Source: Nitrosomonas sp.
Lineage (GTDB): Bacteria > Pseudomonadota > Gammaproteobacteria > Burkholderiales > Nitrosomonadaceae
NCBI RefSeq assembly: GCF_019752095.1
Contig: NZ_JAIEMO010000021.1
Coordinates: 1 to 64,000, forward strand
DNA length: 64,000 bases
Direction of reading: 5' to 3'
The position numbers and the translations under genes were made by a program. Below, piece by piece: positions 48,877 through 58,079 of the stretch. The notes below the pieces were generated by a model. That model had not been told where the DNA came from and did no database searches. It saw nothing but the letters and a program-made list of their open reading frames with translations. The number at the start of each line of letters is the position of its first letter. The first letter of the stretch is position 1.

Positions 48877-50232
48877 CTATTTGCCAATGCAAAAATGCGA
48901 GAAAATTTCTCCCAGCAGATCGTCAGCCGTGAATTGACCTGTAATGGCTGATAATGCGTATTGCGCCAGTTTAAGTTCTTCAGCAAGAAGTTCCAACTGG
49001 TATTCCGTTTCAGTATAGTCTTGCGCATTGGCCAGATGCGCTTTTGCTTGCGTCAGCGCTTCCAGATGGCGCTGTCTCGCCATGAATATCCCTTCGCCGG
49101 CATGACTGAATTGCCAGCCTGCCATGTCCAGAATTTTTTGGCGCAGTAATTCGATGCCCGCGCCGGTTTTGGCCGAAAGATGAATGATGCTATTGTGCTC
49201 CTCACCTTCCATTTTTGGCTTTTCATTGCGTAGGTCAATCTTGTTGAACACGGTGATTTGAGGTTTGTCAGCGGGAATATATTGTTGTATTGGATCAGGA
49301 GCATCGTGCCGGTGTTGACTGCTATCCAGCAACCGGAGCACCAGGTTGGCGCGTTTAATCGCAGCCAGTGTTCGCTCAATGCCTTTTTGCTCGACAATAT
49401 CGCCGGTTTCTCTCAGGCCTGCGGTATCCACAATATGAATCGGCATCCCGGCAATGGTGATGGTTCGTTGAATGGTATCTCGAGTGGTTCCGGGTATTTC
49501 CGTGACAATGGCGGCCTCTTCTTCGACCAATTGATTCAGTAAGCTGGATTTTCCTACATTGGGCGCCCCCGCTAACACAATCTGAATGCCTTCCTGTAGC
49601 AAGTTGCCCTGCCGTGCCGCGGAAAGTGTCTGCTCAACTTGCGTGACAATATGATCCAGTCTTGCGCGAATTTGCAAAGTTTTCAAATTATCGATTTCGT
49701 CTTCCGGGAAATCTAGAGTGGCTTCGATGAGCATCCGAAGTGTGATCAACAAGCTTACCAATGATTCGATCCGGGTGGAGAAATGACCTTGCAAAGAATT
49801 GACTGCACAAAGAGCGGCTTCATGCGTGCTGGCTTCGATGATCGCTGCGACGCTTTCAGCCTGGACTAAATCGATTTTATTATTGAGATAAGCGCGTAGT
49901 GTAAATTCACCCGGTTGCGCTAAACGAGCGCCAGCGCTCAGGCAACTTTTGAGCAATAAATTCAGGATTGCCGGACCGCCATGTCCATGCAGCTCAAGCA
50001 CATCTTCACCGGTGTACGAATGAGGCCCTGGAAAATAAAGAACAATACCTTGGTCGATGATTTGTCCATTGGTATCGAAAAACTTGTTGAGGCTGGCATA
50101 GCGTGGCTTGGGAAGCTTACCGAAAATTATTTCTGCAAGTTTTGCTAAGTTCTTGCCAGAAATGCGAATTACGCCGATTCCACCGCGTCCGGGCGGAGTT
50201 GCAATTGCTGCAATGATATCAGGGCTTACTAT
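48877..50232 (-). CDS. mnmE: tRNA modification GTPase MnmE, non-canonical start codon
   Basis: MnmE with MnmG adds carboxymethylaminomethyl to U34 of tRNAs. The family N-terminus is present (SPDIIAAIATPPGRGGIGVIRISG), but in frame there is no ATG, GTG or TTG before it until a stop. The best start is ATA at 50232-50230, seven bases after GGAG, giving 452 residues (normal 450). The G domain has GAPNVGKSSLLNQL and DTAGL, and the C-terminus ends FCIGK, the conserved MnmE tail. A GTG at 50001 would drop the folate-binding domain. It follows yidC by 70 bp. Confidence 0.9.
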   Translation of the reverse strand: MVSPDIIAAIATPPGRGGIGVIRISGKNLAKLAEIIFGKLPKPRYASLNKFFDTNGQIIDQGIVLYFPGPHSYTGEDVLELHGHGGPAILNLLLKSCLSAGARLAQPGEFTLRAYLNNKIDLVQAESVAAIIEASTHEAALCAVNSLQGHFSTRIESLVSLLITLRMLIEATLDFPEDEIDNLKTLQIRARLDHIVTQVEQTLSAARQGNLLQEGIQIVLAGAPNVGKSSLLNQLVEEEAAIVTEIPGTTRDTIQRTITIAGMPIHIVDTAGLRETGDIVEQKGIERTLAAIKRANLVLRLLDSSQHRHDAPDPIQQYIPADKPQITVFNKIDLRNEKPKMEGEEHNSIIHLSAKTGAGIELLRQKILDMAGWQFSHAGEGIFMARQRHLEALTQAKAHLANAQDYTETEYQLELLAEELKLAQYALSAITGQFTADDLLGEIFSHFCIGK

Positions 50233-50263
50233 GTATGAACTCCGTGTGCTTTATGGGTTGCTA

Positions 50264-50295
50264 TGCCGGTCATCTATGTTGATGGATAACCGGCA
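50264..50295 (-). other. hairpin in the yidC-mnmE gap
   Basis: TGCCGGT and ACCGGCA pair across an 18-base loop that also contains ATC/GAT pairing. It occupies the 70-bp spacer just upstream of the mnmE ribosome site. There is no T-run, so it is not an obvious terminator. Confidence 0.35.
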
Positions 50296-50302
50296 GGCAT
50301 TG

Positions 50303-52240
50303 TTATTTCTTCCTTGTTTTTTTAGCCACTGGGCTGCTTTTTGGTTTTGCAGGCGATTTACTTTTATTAGAAGCAGTCGCTTGCTTTAACGGTGTTTTTT
50401 CATTTTTCTCTGAACTCACTGCCGCCCCTGCTTCTGCTCCGGTAGCAGAAGTGTTCGCTTCTTCATTATCGAGAGGAGCCGCCAATTGAAGGCTTTCCTT
50501 AGCGGGTTCGGGGCTATTCTTAATTTTCTTCTTATTTTTATCTTTATTAGCTTCCTCCTCCGCAGCTTTGTTCTCATACATGCGCGTAATCTGCCATTGT
50601 TGCGCTATGGAAAGAATATTGTTGCAGAGCGAATAAAGCACGAGACCCGCCGGGAAAAAGAAGAAGAAAATGCTGAACGCAATCGGCATAATCTTCATTA
50701 TTTTTGCTTGCATCGGATCTGCGGGCGTGGGGCTGAGTTTTGATTGAATCCACATTGATACGCCCATAATTACTGGCAGTACATAATAGGGATCGGGCAC
50801 TGACATGTCAGTTATCCATAAAGCTAAGGGTGCGTAACGTAACTCAACGGCAGCCAATAATGTCCAGAACAATGCAATGAAAACAGGAATCTGAACCAAT
50901 ATTGGCAAACACCCGCCCATTGGATTAATTTTCTCTTCCTTATAAAACTCCATCATGGCTTGATGCATGCGCTGCCTATCACTCGCGTATTGCTCACGAA
51001 TACGTTGCAGCTTAGGTGTAACTACGCGCAGTTTAGCCATCGAGCGATAGCCTGCAGCAGATAATGGGAAGAAAATAAGCTTGACAGTCAAGGTAAGGAG
51101 AATAATTGCGATACCCCAGTTATCTGTCCACGAATGATAAAAAGAAAGCAACCAGAATAGTGGTTTGGCCAGAACTGTCAGCCATCCGTAATCGACTGTC
51201 AAATCAAGCCCAGGAGCCAATTCAGCCAGCTTATTCTGTTCTTGTGGGCCAGCGTAAAAAGGCATAGAAATACTTCTAACTTGGTCCGGCTCAACGGCAC
51301 CAACAGGCGCAATAACGCCGGCAGTATATTGGTTGGGAGCCAGCCGTTTGGCAAAATATTCGCGGGGCGTGCCGGGTTCAGGCAACCAGGCAGTCAGGAA
51401 ATAATGTTCCAGCATGGCTATCCAACCATTATCCGCATTGGTTGGATATTCCGCTTTATTCTTATCCAAATCAGAAAATTTAATTTTCAGAAATTTCTCA
51501 TCATCCGTGTACATTGCGGCCCCGGTATAAGAATGAACCAAGGCGCCAGCTCCGACAGGCTCATTAGGATCCCGCAACATCTGAAAATAAGAAAATGGAA
51601 TAAGTGTTGTTTCGCTATGATTGGCAATCTCAAATTCAACATCAATTACGTAGCTGCCACGATGAAAGGTATAGATTTTTGTAACTTGTACACCATCCGC
51701 TTCGGGTGCCACAAGACGTACCACGACCTTTTCCTGACCAGATTCCAGCTGATAAGAATATTTATTGTCCTCTACGGTAAATTTTGTTTTGTGATTAGGC
51801 AATCCATCACCAATGAGTCCGGATTGTGCAACTTGAAATCGCGCAGTTTTATCCAATAAGAGCTCGTAGGGCTTACTGATGTCCTCTCGGGCTGGGTGTT
51901 CGAGTAAGCCCAGCTGTCGGATATCGCCCCCAGCTGTATCAATCTCAGCAATAATCATGTCCGTTCTCACCTGAATCTTTTCGCCTATGGTGAAAAGATT
52001 AGGCGTTACAGATGGACTGACACCCTCGATCCCTGAAACAGTAGCCGATCCGGAAGTTGAAGAAGCCAATTCATCTCCAGGAACCGGAAGAGGATCATGG
52101 CGTTGATTTGACGGGTCTGAGGTTGTTCCAGACATTACTTGCGAACTGGTGGAAGGGTATAATTCTTTTTGCCAGGAATCCCACAAAAAAAGTAATGAGG
52201 TGGAAAAAATGATGATCAGTAGAAGTTTTTTTGTTTCCAT
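50303..52240 (-). CDS. yidC: membrane protein insertase YidC with long basic C-terminal tail
   Basis: YidC inserts and folds inner-membrane proteins, alone or with Sec. The 645-residue protein has an N-terminal transmembrane helix, a large periplasmic domain (residues 60-350), then the insertase core: GYRSMAKLRVVTPKLQ, NPMGGCLPILVQIPVFIALFW and PAGLVLYSLCNNILSIAQQW. After that lies a tail of about 95 residues, rich in Lys, Ala and Pro, ending KSKSPAKPKSSPVAKKTRKK. E. coli YidC (548) has only a short one. It belongs to the rpmH-rnpA-yidD-yidC-mnmE cluster. Confidence 0.95.
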   Translation of the reverse strand: METKKLLLIIIFSTSLLFLWDSWQKELYPSTSSQVMSGTTSDPSNQRHDPLPVPGDELASSTSGSATVSGIEGVSPSVTPNLFTIGEKIQVRTDMIIAEIDTAGGDIRQLGLLEHPAREDISKPYELLLDKTARFQVAQSGLIGDGLPNHKTKFTVEDNKYSYQLESGQEKVVVRLVAPEADGVQVTKIYTFHRGSYVIDVEFEIANHSETTLIPFSYFQMLRDPNEPVGAGALVHSYTGAAMYTDDEKFLKIKFSDLDKNKAEYPTNADNGWIAMLEHYFLTAWLPEPGTPREYFAKRLAPNQYTAGVIAPVGAVEPDQVRSISMPFYAGPQEQNKLAELAPGLDLTVDYGWLTVLAKPLFWLLSFYHSWTDNWGIAIILLTLTVKLIFFPLSAAGYRSMAKLRVVTPKLQRIREQYASDRQRMHQAMMEFYKEEKINPMGGCLPILVQIPVFIALFWTLLAAVELRYAPLALWITDMSVPDPYYVLPVIMGVSMWIQSKLSPTPADPMQAKIMKIMPIAFSIFFFFFPAGLVLYSLCNNILSIAQQWQITRMYENKAAEEEANKDKNKKKIKNSPEPAKESLQLAAPLDNEEANTSATGAEAGAAVSSEKNEKTPLKQATASNKSKSPAKPKSSPVAKKTRKK

Positions 52241-52389
52241 TATTTTTCAATCAAGTTGGTTTTCTCGATAAACCTATCCGCGTACTACTCGCAATAGTTA
52301 ACCGTACAATTACACATTTTGTTATAGACGAATTTCATCACGGTTGCTTTACAAAGAATTTTGGATAATCAGTTAGTTTTGAGGTTATG

Positions 52390-52585
52390 GGTGAAATTAC
52401 CGAGCTGGTTTGTAATAACACCTATACTCCAGGGAATGCACTTGATACGCAACATATAGTCAATCGCGCTCCAAGTTATTAACCAGATACTCGTATGCTC
52501 CGCATGCGTATTGTGAATAAATTGGGCTAAACGGCATATAAGTGCCAAAATAGAATTCTTGCAATGCCGGTAAAAATCTTTATGC
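52390..52585 (-). pseudogene. yidD: probable eroded yidD (membrane insertion efficiency factor)
   Basis: The 348-bp gap between rnpA and yidC is where yidD normally lies. On the minus strand one frame reads MPFSPIYSQYACGA, matching the YidD core F-x-P-x-C-S-x-Y-A-x-x-A with the Cys replaced by Tyr. A neighbouring frame reads LRIKCIPW, close to the YidD tail LRCHPW. No continuous open frame joins them. The similarity is short and I judged it by eye. Confidence 0.4.
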
Positions 52586-52588
52586 TAG

Positions 52589-52933
52589 TTAATCCTGACA
52601 TTGCTGTAGTTCAAGCATTATTAATTTCATTTCGGCGGACAACCCTTTGGACTCATCTTTGATCATAGGACGTCTCAGTCGTATCAACCAATCCATTTCT
52701 TTTATCTTATCGCCACCCCGTTTTCTCCGAAATGTTTCTCGCAAAATACGCTTAATCCGGTTACGCCTAGTTGCACGGCGCTCAAATTTTTTTGAAACTA
52801 TCAATCCCAGACGCGCATAACCCAGACCATTCGGTTTCGCATAAATTTGAATTAAATCCCCACTGATCTGACACTTAAAATTAATTATTGCAGCAAATTC
52901 TGAAGCTTTTTGTAACTTACAGTGCTTTGGCAA
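52589..52933 (-). CDS. rnpA: ribonuclease P protein component
   Basis: The 114-residue basic protein assists the catalytic RNA in trimming tRNA 5' leaders. It contains LGLIVSKKFERRATRRNRIKRILRETFR, the RNR motif region, and ends with acidic-tailed helix residues. It follows rpmH by 51 bp. Confidence 0.95.
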   Translation of the reverse strand: MPKHCKLQKASEFAAIINFKCQISGDLIQIYAKPNGLGYARLGLIVSKKFERRATRRNRIKRILRETFRRKRGGDKIKEMDWLIRLRRPMIKDESKGLSAEMKLIMLELQQCQD

Positions 52934-52984
52934 AGACTGAATTTCAACAAATCTAAAAATAAAGAATATAACCCAAATATATTT

Positions 52985-53119
52985 TTAAACACTCAATCGT
53001 GCTCGACCTTTTGCACGACGAGCACGGATTATCGCCGCACCGGCACGTGTTTTCATACGCACTCGAAATCCGTGCGTACGTTTTCTCTTAGTTACTGAAG
53101 GTTGATAAGTACGTTTCAT
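52985..53119 (-). CDS. rpmH: 50S ribosomal protein L34
   Basis: The 44-residue gene runs from ATG 53119 to TAA 52985. It reads [22 protein letters not shown] ... [22 protein letters not shown], the L34 sequence. GAGGAG lies at the right distance before the ATG. It heads rpmH-rnpA-(yidD)-yidC-mnmE. Confidence 0.98.
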   Translation of the reverse strand: MKRTYQPSVTKRKRTHGFRVRMKTRAGAAIIRARRAKGRARLSV

Positions 53120-53166
53120 TCGGCACTCCTCTCAATATTTATTTTATCTTATCAATAGAACCGCGT

Positions 53167-53196
53167 ATTACAACTTGTTATGGGGTCAAATGTCAA
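53167..53196 (-). promoter_or_regulatory. rpmH promoter
   Basis: Minus strand: TTGACA at 53196-53191, an 18-bp spacer, then TGTAAT at 53172-53167, about 48 bp before the rpmH ATG. The first box is a perfect -35. The remaining region to xseA (53197-53517) has no gene and no convincing DnaA boxes, so it does not look like an origin. Confidence 0.6.
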
Positions 53197-53517
53197 TATC
53201 CTTTTCAAAGATAAATCAATCTTACCCTTTTGATGAGCAAGATCAACAGATAAGAAAATAGGTTAATAGTTTTAATTTGGTTAGTTTTTAGAATGGGTGT
53301 CAAATCCTTATCAAGGTGCAATTTATGATGCGTTAATTCAAACCATCGCCGATACATTCAAACAATCTGCCTGATGATGCAATGATAGAATACAAATAAA
53401 TTATTTTTAACTCGAACAAACGGAACCAAGTTTGAATACCAAAATCCCTCAGTCCGCTTTGATACTCATTTCCGAGCATTGGATAATACTCACATATACA
53501 GATTCAACCAATCATAC

Positions 53518-54876
53518 ATGAGTCTGTTTCCCATAACCAACCTCGCGCACAAAGTACTGACCGTCAGTGAGCTAAACAACAATACCAAACAGTTGCTGGA
53601 ACAAAACATCCCATTAATGTGGATTAAAGGTGAAATCTCCAATTTAAAGCGCTACCAATCGGGTCATTGGTATTTTTCTCTCAAAGATAATCAAGCGCAA
53701 GTCCGTTGTGTGTTATTCGGTCATAAGAATCAGTTTATCGATTGGCAACCTAAAGATGGCATGCAAGTAGAAGTGCTTGCATTGGTCACCCTGTATGAGC
53801 CGCGTGGCGATTTTCAGCTCAATGTTGAGATTATGCGACACGCAGGGTTAGGTGAGTTATTCGAAATGTTTGAAAAGCTTAAAACCAAACTGCAACAAGC
53901 TGGACTATTTAGCCCTGCGCAGAAGAAACCATTGCCTGCCTTTCCTAAACAAGTCGGCATCATCACCTCACTAGATACTGCAGCACTACGAGACATTCTG
54001 TCGACATTGCGACGGCGCATGCCATTCTTGCCAGTCATTGTCTACCCTACCCTGGTACAAGGAAAAACAGCCGCCAATAGCATCGCTGACACCATCAAAT
54101 TAGCATGCCGACGGGCAGAATCCGATATATTGATACTCTGCCGTGGCGGCGGCAGCATTGAAGACCTATGGGCATTTAACGAAGAAGTCGTAGCGCTTGC
54201 GATTAGCACCAGTTCAATACCTATTGTCAGCGGTATCGGCCATGAGACAGACTTTACCATTGCAGATTTTGTTGCAGATATGCGCGCACCTACACCTACT
54301 GCAGCTGCGGAACTAGTTAGCAAAGACAGAATAGAATTAAGTCATCGATTGAATACACTGCATCAACATATGCACCGTACCACTTTGCATCGTATTGAAC
54401 GCGCTATGCAACAAATGGACACTCTGTCACATCGATTAATTTATCCTGGCGACAAAATCAAGCAACAAGTCATTCATCAGCAACATTTGCAAGACCAGCT
54501 CATTACCACATGGGCACATCAGCTGGAAAAGAAGCAGTGGAAATTACTCGATCTCAATCAACGACTAATAGCATCAAGTCCGCGTATTGCCCGACTGCAG
54601 GAACAACAAAATGAATTGGTTTCACGCTTAGGCAATGCCTATTCCCGCTACTTCGAAACATTGTCCGCCAGGCTAAAGAATTTACAGATGCAATTATCAC
54701 ACCTAAACCCGCAAGCGGTATTGGAGCGGGGTTATAGCATTACACATGCTAAGGATGGTGTCATCATTCGTGACAGCAAACAAATTCATTCAGGAGATAG
54801 AATTCAGGTAAAATTTGCGCACGGAATGTGTGAAGCGAATGTCAGCACAACCAGAGATCCTGACCAACACGAATAA
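53518..54876 (+). CDS. xseA: exodeoxyribonuclease VII large subunit
   Basis: ExoVII degrades single-stranded DNA from both ends. ATG 53518 gives 452 residues (typical 450); the frame is open back to a TTG at 53479. The OB-fold N-terminus LTVSELNNNTKQLLEQNIPLMWIKGEISNLKRYQSGHWYFSLKD is followed by the catalytic core PKQVGIITSLDTAALRDILSTLRRR, CRGGGSIEDLWAFN and SGIGHETDFTIADFVADMRAPTPTAAAEL. A long helical C-terminus follows. The small subunit gene xseB is not adjacent. Confidence 0.96.
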   Translation: MSLFPITNLAHKVLTVSELNNNTKQLLEQNIPLMWIKGEISNLKRYQSGHWYFSLKDNQAQVRCVLFGHKNQFIDWQPKDGMQVEVLALVTLYEPRGDFQLNVEIMRHAGLGELFEMFEKLKTKLQQAGLFSPAQKKPLPAFPKQVGIITSLDTAALRDILSTLRRRMPFLPVIVYPTLVQGKTAANSIADTIKLACRRAESDILILCRGGGSIEDLWAFNEEVVALAISTSSIPIVSGIGHETDFTIADFVADMRAPTPTAAAELVSKDRIELSHRLNTLHQHMHRTTLHRIERAMQQMDTLSHRLIYPGDKIKQQVIHQQHLQDQLITTWAHQLEKKQWKLLDLNQRLIASSPRIARLQEQQNELVSRLGNAYSRYFETLSARLKNLQMQLSHLNPQAVLERGYSITHAKDGVIIRDSKQIHSGDRIQVKFAHGMCEANVSTTRDPDQHE

Positions 54877-54921
54877 AACGATCATTCATTCCTCTATATT
54901 CAACAAGGACAAAACTGCCAA

Positions 54922-55296
54922 ATGTCAAAAACTTTTCTGATACTAGGTTCATTAAATACACTGTTATGCATCGCATTAGGCGCCTTTGGTGCCCATGGAT
55001 TGAAAAGAATATTATCAGCCGATATGCTTTCAGTGTATCACACTGGTGTGCAATACCATTTTTATCACGCCTTTGGAATCATCGTCATTGGTCTGCTTCT
55101 GCTGCACTTCCCCAAATCCCGCTTGATGCCGATATCCGGTTGGTTAATGATGGTTGGCATTGTTCTGTTTAGTTTCAGTCTTTATGTACTCAGCCTAACC
55201 GGTATGCGCGGGCTCGCTATGATCACACCTTTTGGTGGCGTTTCATTCCTCACGGCATGGGCTTTAGTCGCTTATGCAATCTGGAAAGAAAGGTAA
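54922..55296 (+). CDS. DUF423 family membrane protein
   Basis: The 124-residue protein has four hydrophobic helices. GAFGAHGLKRILSADMLSVYHTGVQYHFYHAFGI and the ending TPFGGVSFLTAWALV are diagnostic of the DUF423 (YgdD) family, which has no assigned function. It lies 45 bp after xseA, with AAGGAC upstream of its ATG. Confidence 0.92.
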   Translation: MSKTFLILGSLNTLLCIALGAFGAHGLKRILSADMLSVYHTGVQYHFYHAFGIIVIGLLLLHFPKSRLMPISGWLMMVGIVLFSFSLYVLSLTGMRGLAMITPFGGVSFLTAWALVAYAIWKER

Positions 55297-55341
55297 TTGA
55301 CGGGATCATATTAACATTAATGTTTACAATAAAAATACGCT

Positions 55342-55404
55342 GGGATTCCAAAAACACTTCAACACTTCCACAAGCATTTAAGAATTATGAATTCTTGGAA
55401 TCCC
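55342..55404 (+). repeat. 10-bp inverted repeat after the DUF423 gene
   Basis: GGGATTCCAA at 55342-55351 pairs with TTGGAATCCC at 55395-55404, with an A/T-rich 43-base middle. It lies between two convergent genes and may end transcription from either side, though no T-run follows. Confidence 0.4.
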
Positions 55405-55471
55405 GCAATAACATTTAAATTCACTCAAATAACCATTTAAAAAAACCACCCGACAACCACAACCTATCGAT

Positions 55472-55816
55472 TCATTTTGCCATCCTTCTGTGGACAGCAG
55501 CCATTTGCGCATTCCTTTCCGCTGCACTAGTAAATTCTCTTAATAGAGCTTCATGGTGTGAATGATATTCCTGTCCTGCCCGACCATAGTATTCACTATG
55601 ATCTTCGTACTCCTTCAGCATCTTTCTTTCTGCTTCTGCTTTTGCATACATTTCCTTAGATTCTTTTTCGTAATGCTCAGCTAATTTGATATGATAAAGA
55701 CTGGTTCCGACACTCGCTTCAGCTTCGCCTGTATTTGTTGATTCTCCGGCCAAAGATACACTTGAAACCAGGAAAGTGAGAATAATTATAACTACGAAAT
55801 TTAACCTTGCTTGCAT
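55472..55816 (-). CDS. secreted, helix-rich hypothetical protein
   Basis: ATG 55816 is preceded by AAGGAGA (strong ribosome site) and gives 114 residues; the frame continues upstream without support. The first 25 residues (MQARLNFVVIIILTFLVSSVSLAG) are a signal peptide. The rest is charged and predicted helical, with Lys/Glu/Ala-rich stretches such as LAEHYEKESKEMYAKAEAERKMLKEYEDHSEYYG and several His. I do not recognise the family. A role in the periplasm is inferred from the signal peptide. Confidence 0.7.
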   Translation of the reverse strand: MQARLNFVVIIILTFLVSSVSLAGESTNTGEAEASVGTSLYHIKLAEHYEKESKEMYAKAEAERKMLKEYEDHSEYYGRAGQEYHSHHEALLREFTSAAERNAQMAAVHRRMAK

Positions 55817-56028
55817 ACTGAGTCTCCTTAAACTGATGTATAAAAAAATTCTACTATCACTACAAATATCCAATCAGCCGAATATGCCTCTAACTTAACC
55901 GATTATCACCCTGGGAATCTGCTTCAAACTAGTATTTTTTCTCTTATGTACATCATAGCAAATTATATGATTCCCACAAATGATTTATGGATTAACTATG
56001 CCATTAATTAGATTCAGGTAATAATAAA

Positions 56029-56502
56029 ATGAGATTATTATTTCTATTCATCTCACTAGCTTGCGTCAGTTTTTTGGGATACGCACAATATCTTCAGCAC
56101 GTAGAAGGGCTATTACCTTGTCCGCTTTGTGTTGCACAACGTCTGGCGTATTGGCTATTAGGATTAACAGCATTTATCGCGCTTCTTCATAACCCCAAAC
56201 CTCTTGGACTTCGCCTTTATGGCTTATTAATGGTTATGTTTGCGCTCACGGGAACGGTCATTGCAGCACGGCATGCCTGGTTAATTCGATATCCGGAATC
56301 GTTTGAATGTGGCATCAGTCCTGAAGAAGCCTTTCTGAACTCCTTACCCATTGCCGATTGGTGGCCTGGAATGTTTGAAGCTAATGGTGATTGCGCTAAT
56401 GTCGATTGGACATTTCTATCGTTGACGATTCCAGACTGGTCATTTGCTGCGTTTGCTGGTCTTGGGATCTTGGCGCTTTACCCTCTATTCACCAGGAGAT
56501 AA
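56029..56502 (+). CDS. dsbB: disulfide bond formation protein B
   Basis: DsbB re-oxidises DsbA using quinone. The 157-residue membrane protein has four helices, the first periplasmic cysteine pair CPLC (residues 31-34) and a second pair in FECGI...GDCANVDW. The overall length and spacing fit DsbB. It is convergent with xerD (15 bp). Confidence 0.94.
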   Translation: MRLLFLFISLACVSFLGYAQYLQHVEGLLPCPLCVAQRLAYWLLGLTAFIALLHNPKPLGLRLYGLLMVMFALTGTVIAARHAWLIRYPESFECGISPEEAFLNSLPIADWWPGMFEANGDCANVDWTFLSLTIPDWSFAAFAGLGILALYPLFTRR

Positions 56503-56517
56503 TCAAAAAACTTCAAA

Positions 56518-57429
56518 TCATCCGCGTGGATGATGCTTGGCGTGAAGCTTCTTCAGGCGTTCGCGTGCGATATGCGTGTAAATTTGTGTGGTCGATATAT
56601 CCGCATGCCCCAATAGCAGCTGCACAACACGCAAATCGGCACCGTGATTTAATAAATGAGTGGCAAATGCATGACGTAACGTGTGTGGCGATAGCTGCTT
56701 GGCAATACCCACAAATTGAGCATACCGTTTGATAAGATACCAGAAAGCTTGGCGTGTCATAGCGGCACCACGTGTTGTCACAAATATAGTATCCGTAACG
56801 ATACCATTTAACAGCAAAGGCCTCGCATCTTTGGTGTAACGATCCAACCATTCAAGTGATTCTTCTCCAAGCGGCGCAAGTCGCTCCTTTCTGCCCTTAC
56901 CCATGACTCGCAATACCCCCATATCCATGCCGACTTGCGAATACTTAAGATTGATCAATTCTGAGACTCTTAATCCACTGGCATATAAAACTTCAAGCAT
57001 GGCACGGTCACGCAAACCTAATGGCTGCATAAGATCAGGTGCACATAGCAACTGCTCAACTTCTTTTTCTGAGAGACTTTCTGGTAGGTGACGCTGCAGT
57101 TTAGGTGTTTCTATATTAAGGCTAGGATCGGTTGAAATTTTTCCTTGACGCAGTAAAAAACGATAAAAACGCTTTAAACTCGATAACTCCCGACTCGTAG
57201 TGCTGGCTTTCATCTTAGCTGAAACTCTAGATGCGAGAAATTCCAACAAATCAGAATTTGTCGCCTCGGTTAACATGCTATTACTTGGATTACGTTGGTT
57301 CAACCATGCACTGAAAAGTTGCAAATCATTACGATAACTATCCAGCGTATTGCGCGACAGCCCGTCCTCGAGCCACAAAGCATCAGAAAACTCATCCAGC
57401 AGTCCGGCATTTAATTCAGGCACTCTCAT
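56518..57429 (-). CDS. xerD: site-specific tyrosine recombinase XerD
   Basis: XerD with XerC resolves chromosome dimers at dif. The 303-residue protein has an N-terminal SAM-like domain (ALWLEDGLSRNTLDSYRNDLQLF), then the catalytic residues: Arg in ASGLRVSEL, His and Arg in HTLRHAFATHLL, His in LLGHADISTTQIYTH, with the nucleophilic Tyr in the last tract. The length and N-terminal start fit XerD rather than XerC. It overlaps ogt by 14 bp. Confidence 0.93.
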   Translation of the reverse strand: MRVPELNAGLLDEFSDALWLEDGLSRNTLDSYRNDLQLFSAWLNQRNPSNSMLTEATNSDLLEFLASRVSAKMKASTTSRELSSLKRFYRFLLRQGKISTDPSLNIETPKLQRHLPESLSEKEVEQLLCAPDLMQPLGLRDRAMLEVLYASGLRVSELINLKYSQVGMDMGVLRVMGKGRKERLAPLGEESLEWLDRYTKDARPLLLNGIVTDTIFVTTRGAAMTRQAFWYLIKRYAQFVGIAKQLSPHTLRHAFATHLLNHGADLRVVQLLLGHADISTTQIYTHIARERLKKLHAKHHPRG

Positions 57430-57919
57430 GCCGCAACAGCCAACGCTTAATCTCTAAAGGATTTCCTTCGCTCGCGTTCATAAAACCTCCTAATCCACCA
57501 CTTTTGGAAATAACCCGGTGACAAGGTATGACAATCGGAATCCGATTGGCGCCACATGCTCGACCCACCGCTCTTGGTGCTGAATGCAGCCGCATTGCTA
57601 TTTCTGCATAGCTATTGGTTTCTCCACACGGAATAGCTTGGATAGCATGCCAAACACGCTGCTGATGCGTCGTACCACTAATATGCAAGCACAAATCAAA
57701 CGTAAAGTTTGGCTTGGCCAGGTAAGCGAGTAATTGCCCGCACACTTCTTTTGCCAACACAGTTTGTGGTGCCAGAGTTGGTGCATCAACTGGCAAATAA
57801 TCAATATCAGTAAGCCAGTCTTCTTCTGTTCTAATACCTAAAACAGCGAATGGCGCAAGTAACTTCGCCTGGTAAGTTTTGACTGAATCAATTGCCCGAT
57901 TATTTTTCGATCTCACCAT
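57416..57919 (-). CDS. ogt: methylated-DNA-protein cysteine methyltransferase
   Basis: This suicide enzyme removes O6-methyl from guanine. The 167-residue protein has the active-site motif VIPCHRVI with the reactive Cys. Preceding it is the helix-turn-helix region SYAEIAMRLHSAPRAVGRACGANR. The length matches Ogt (about 170), with no fused Ada domain. It overlaps the start of xerD, so the two are probably co-transcribed. Confidence 0.92.
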   Translation of the reverse strand: MVRSKNNRAIDSVKTYQAKLLAPFAVLGIRTEEDWLTDIDYLPVDAPTLAPQTVLAKEVCGQLLAYLAKPNFTFDLCLHISGTTHQQRVWHAIQAIPCGETNSYAEIAMRLHSAPRAVGRACGANRIPIVIPCHRVISKSGGLGGFMNASEGNPLEIKRWLLRHESA

Positions 57920-58079
57920 TGTTTGCTTGATTATTACTTACAGAATTTATGACAACATGTTTTACCTGCACGAAAAATGGACATTCGATATAACTAGAAG
58001 TTTCATATTGCAGCCTCGATCTTACAATATCCACATGATTCATAATGGAAGTTTATAAGCCATACGATATTTGCAATAC

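Noticed and set aside
53120-53517. Possible replication origin near rpmH
   Set aside because: No TTATCCACA-type DnaA boxes were found and dnaA, dnaN and gyrB are not adjacent; xseA is there instead.
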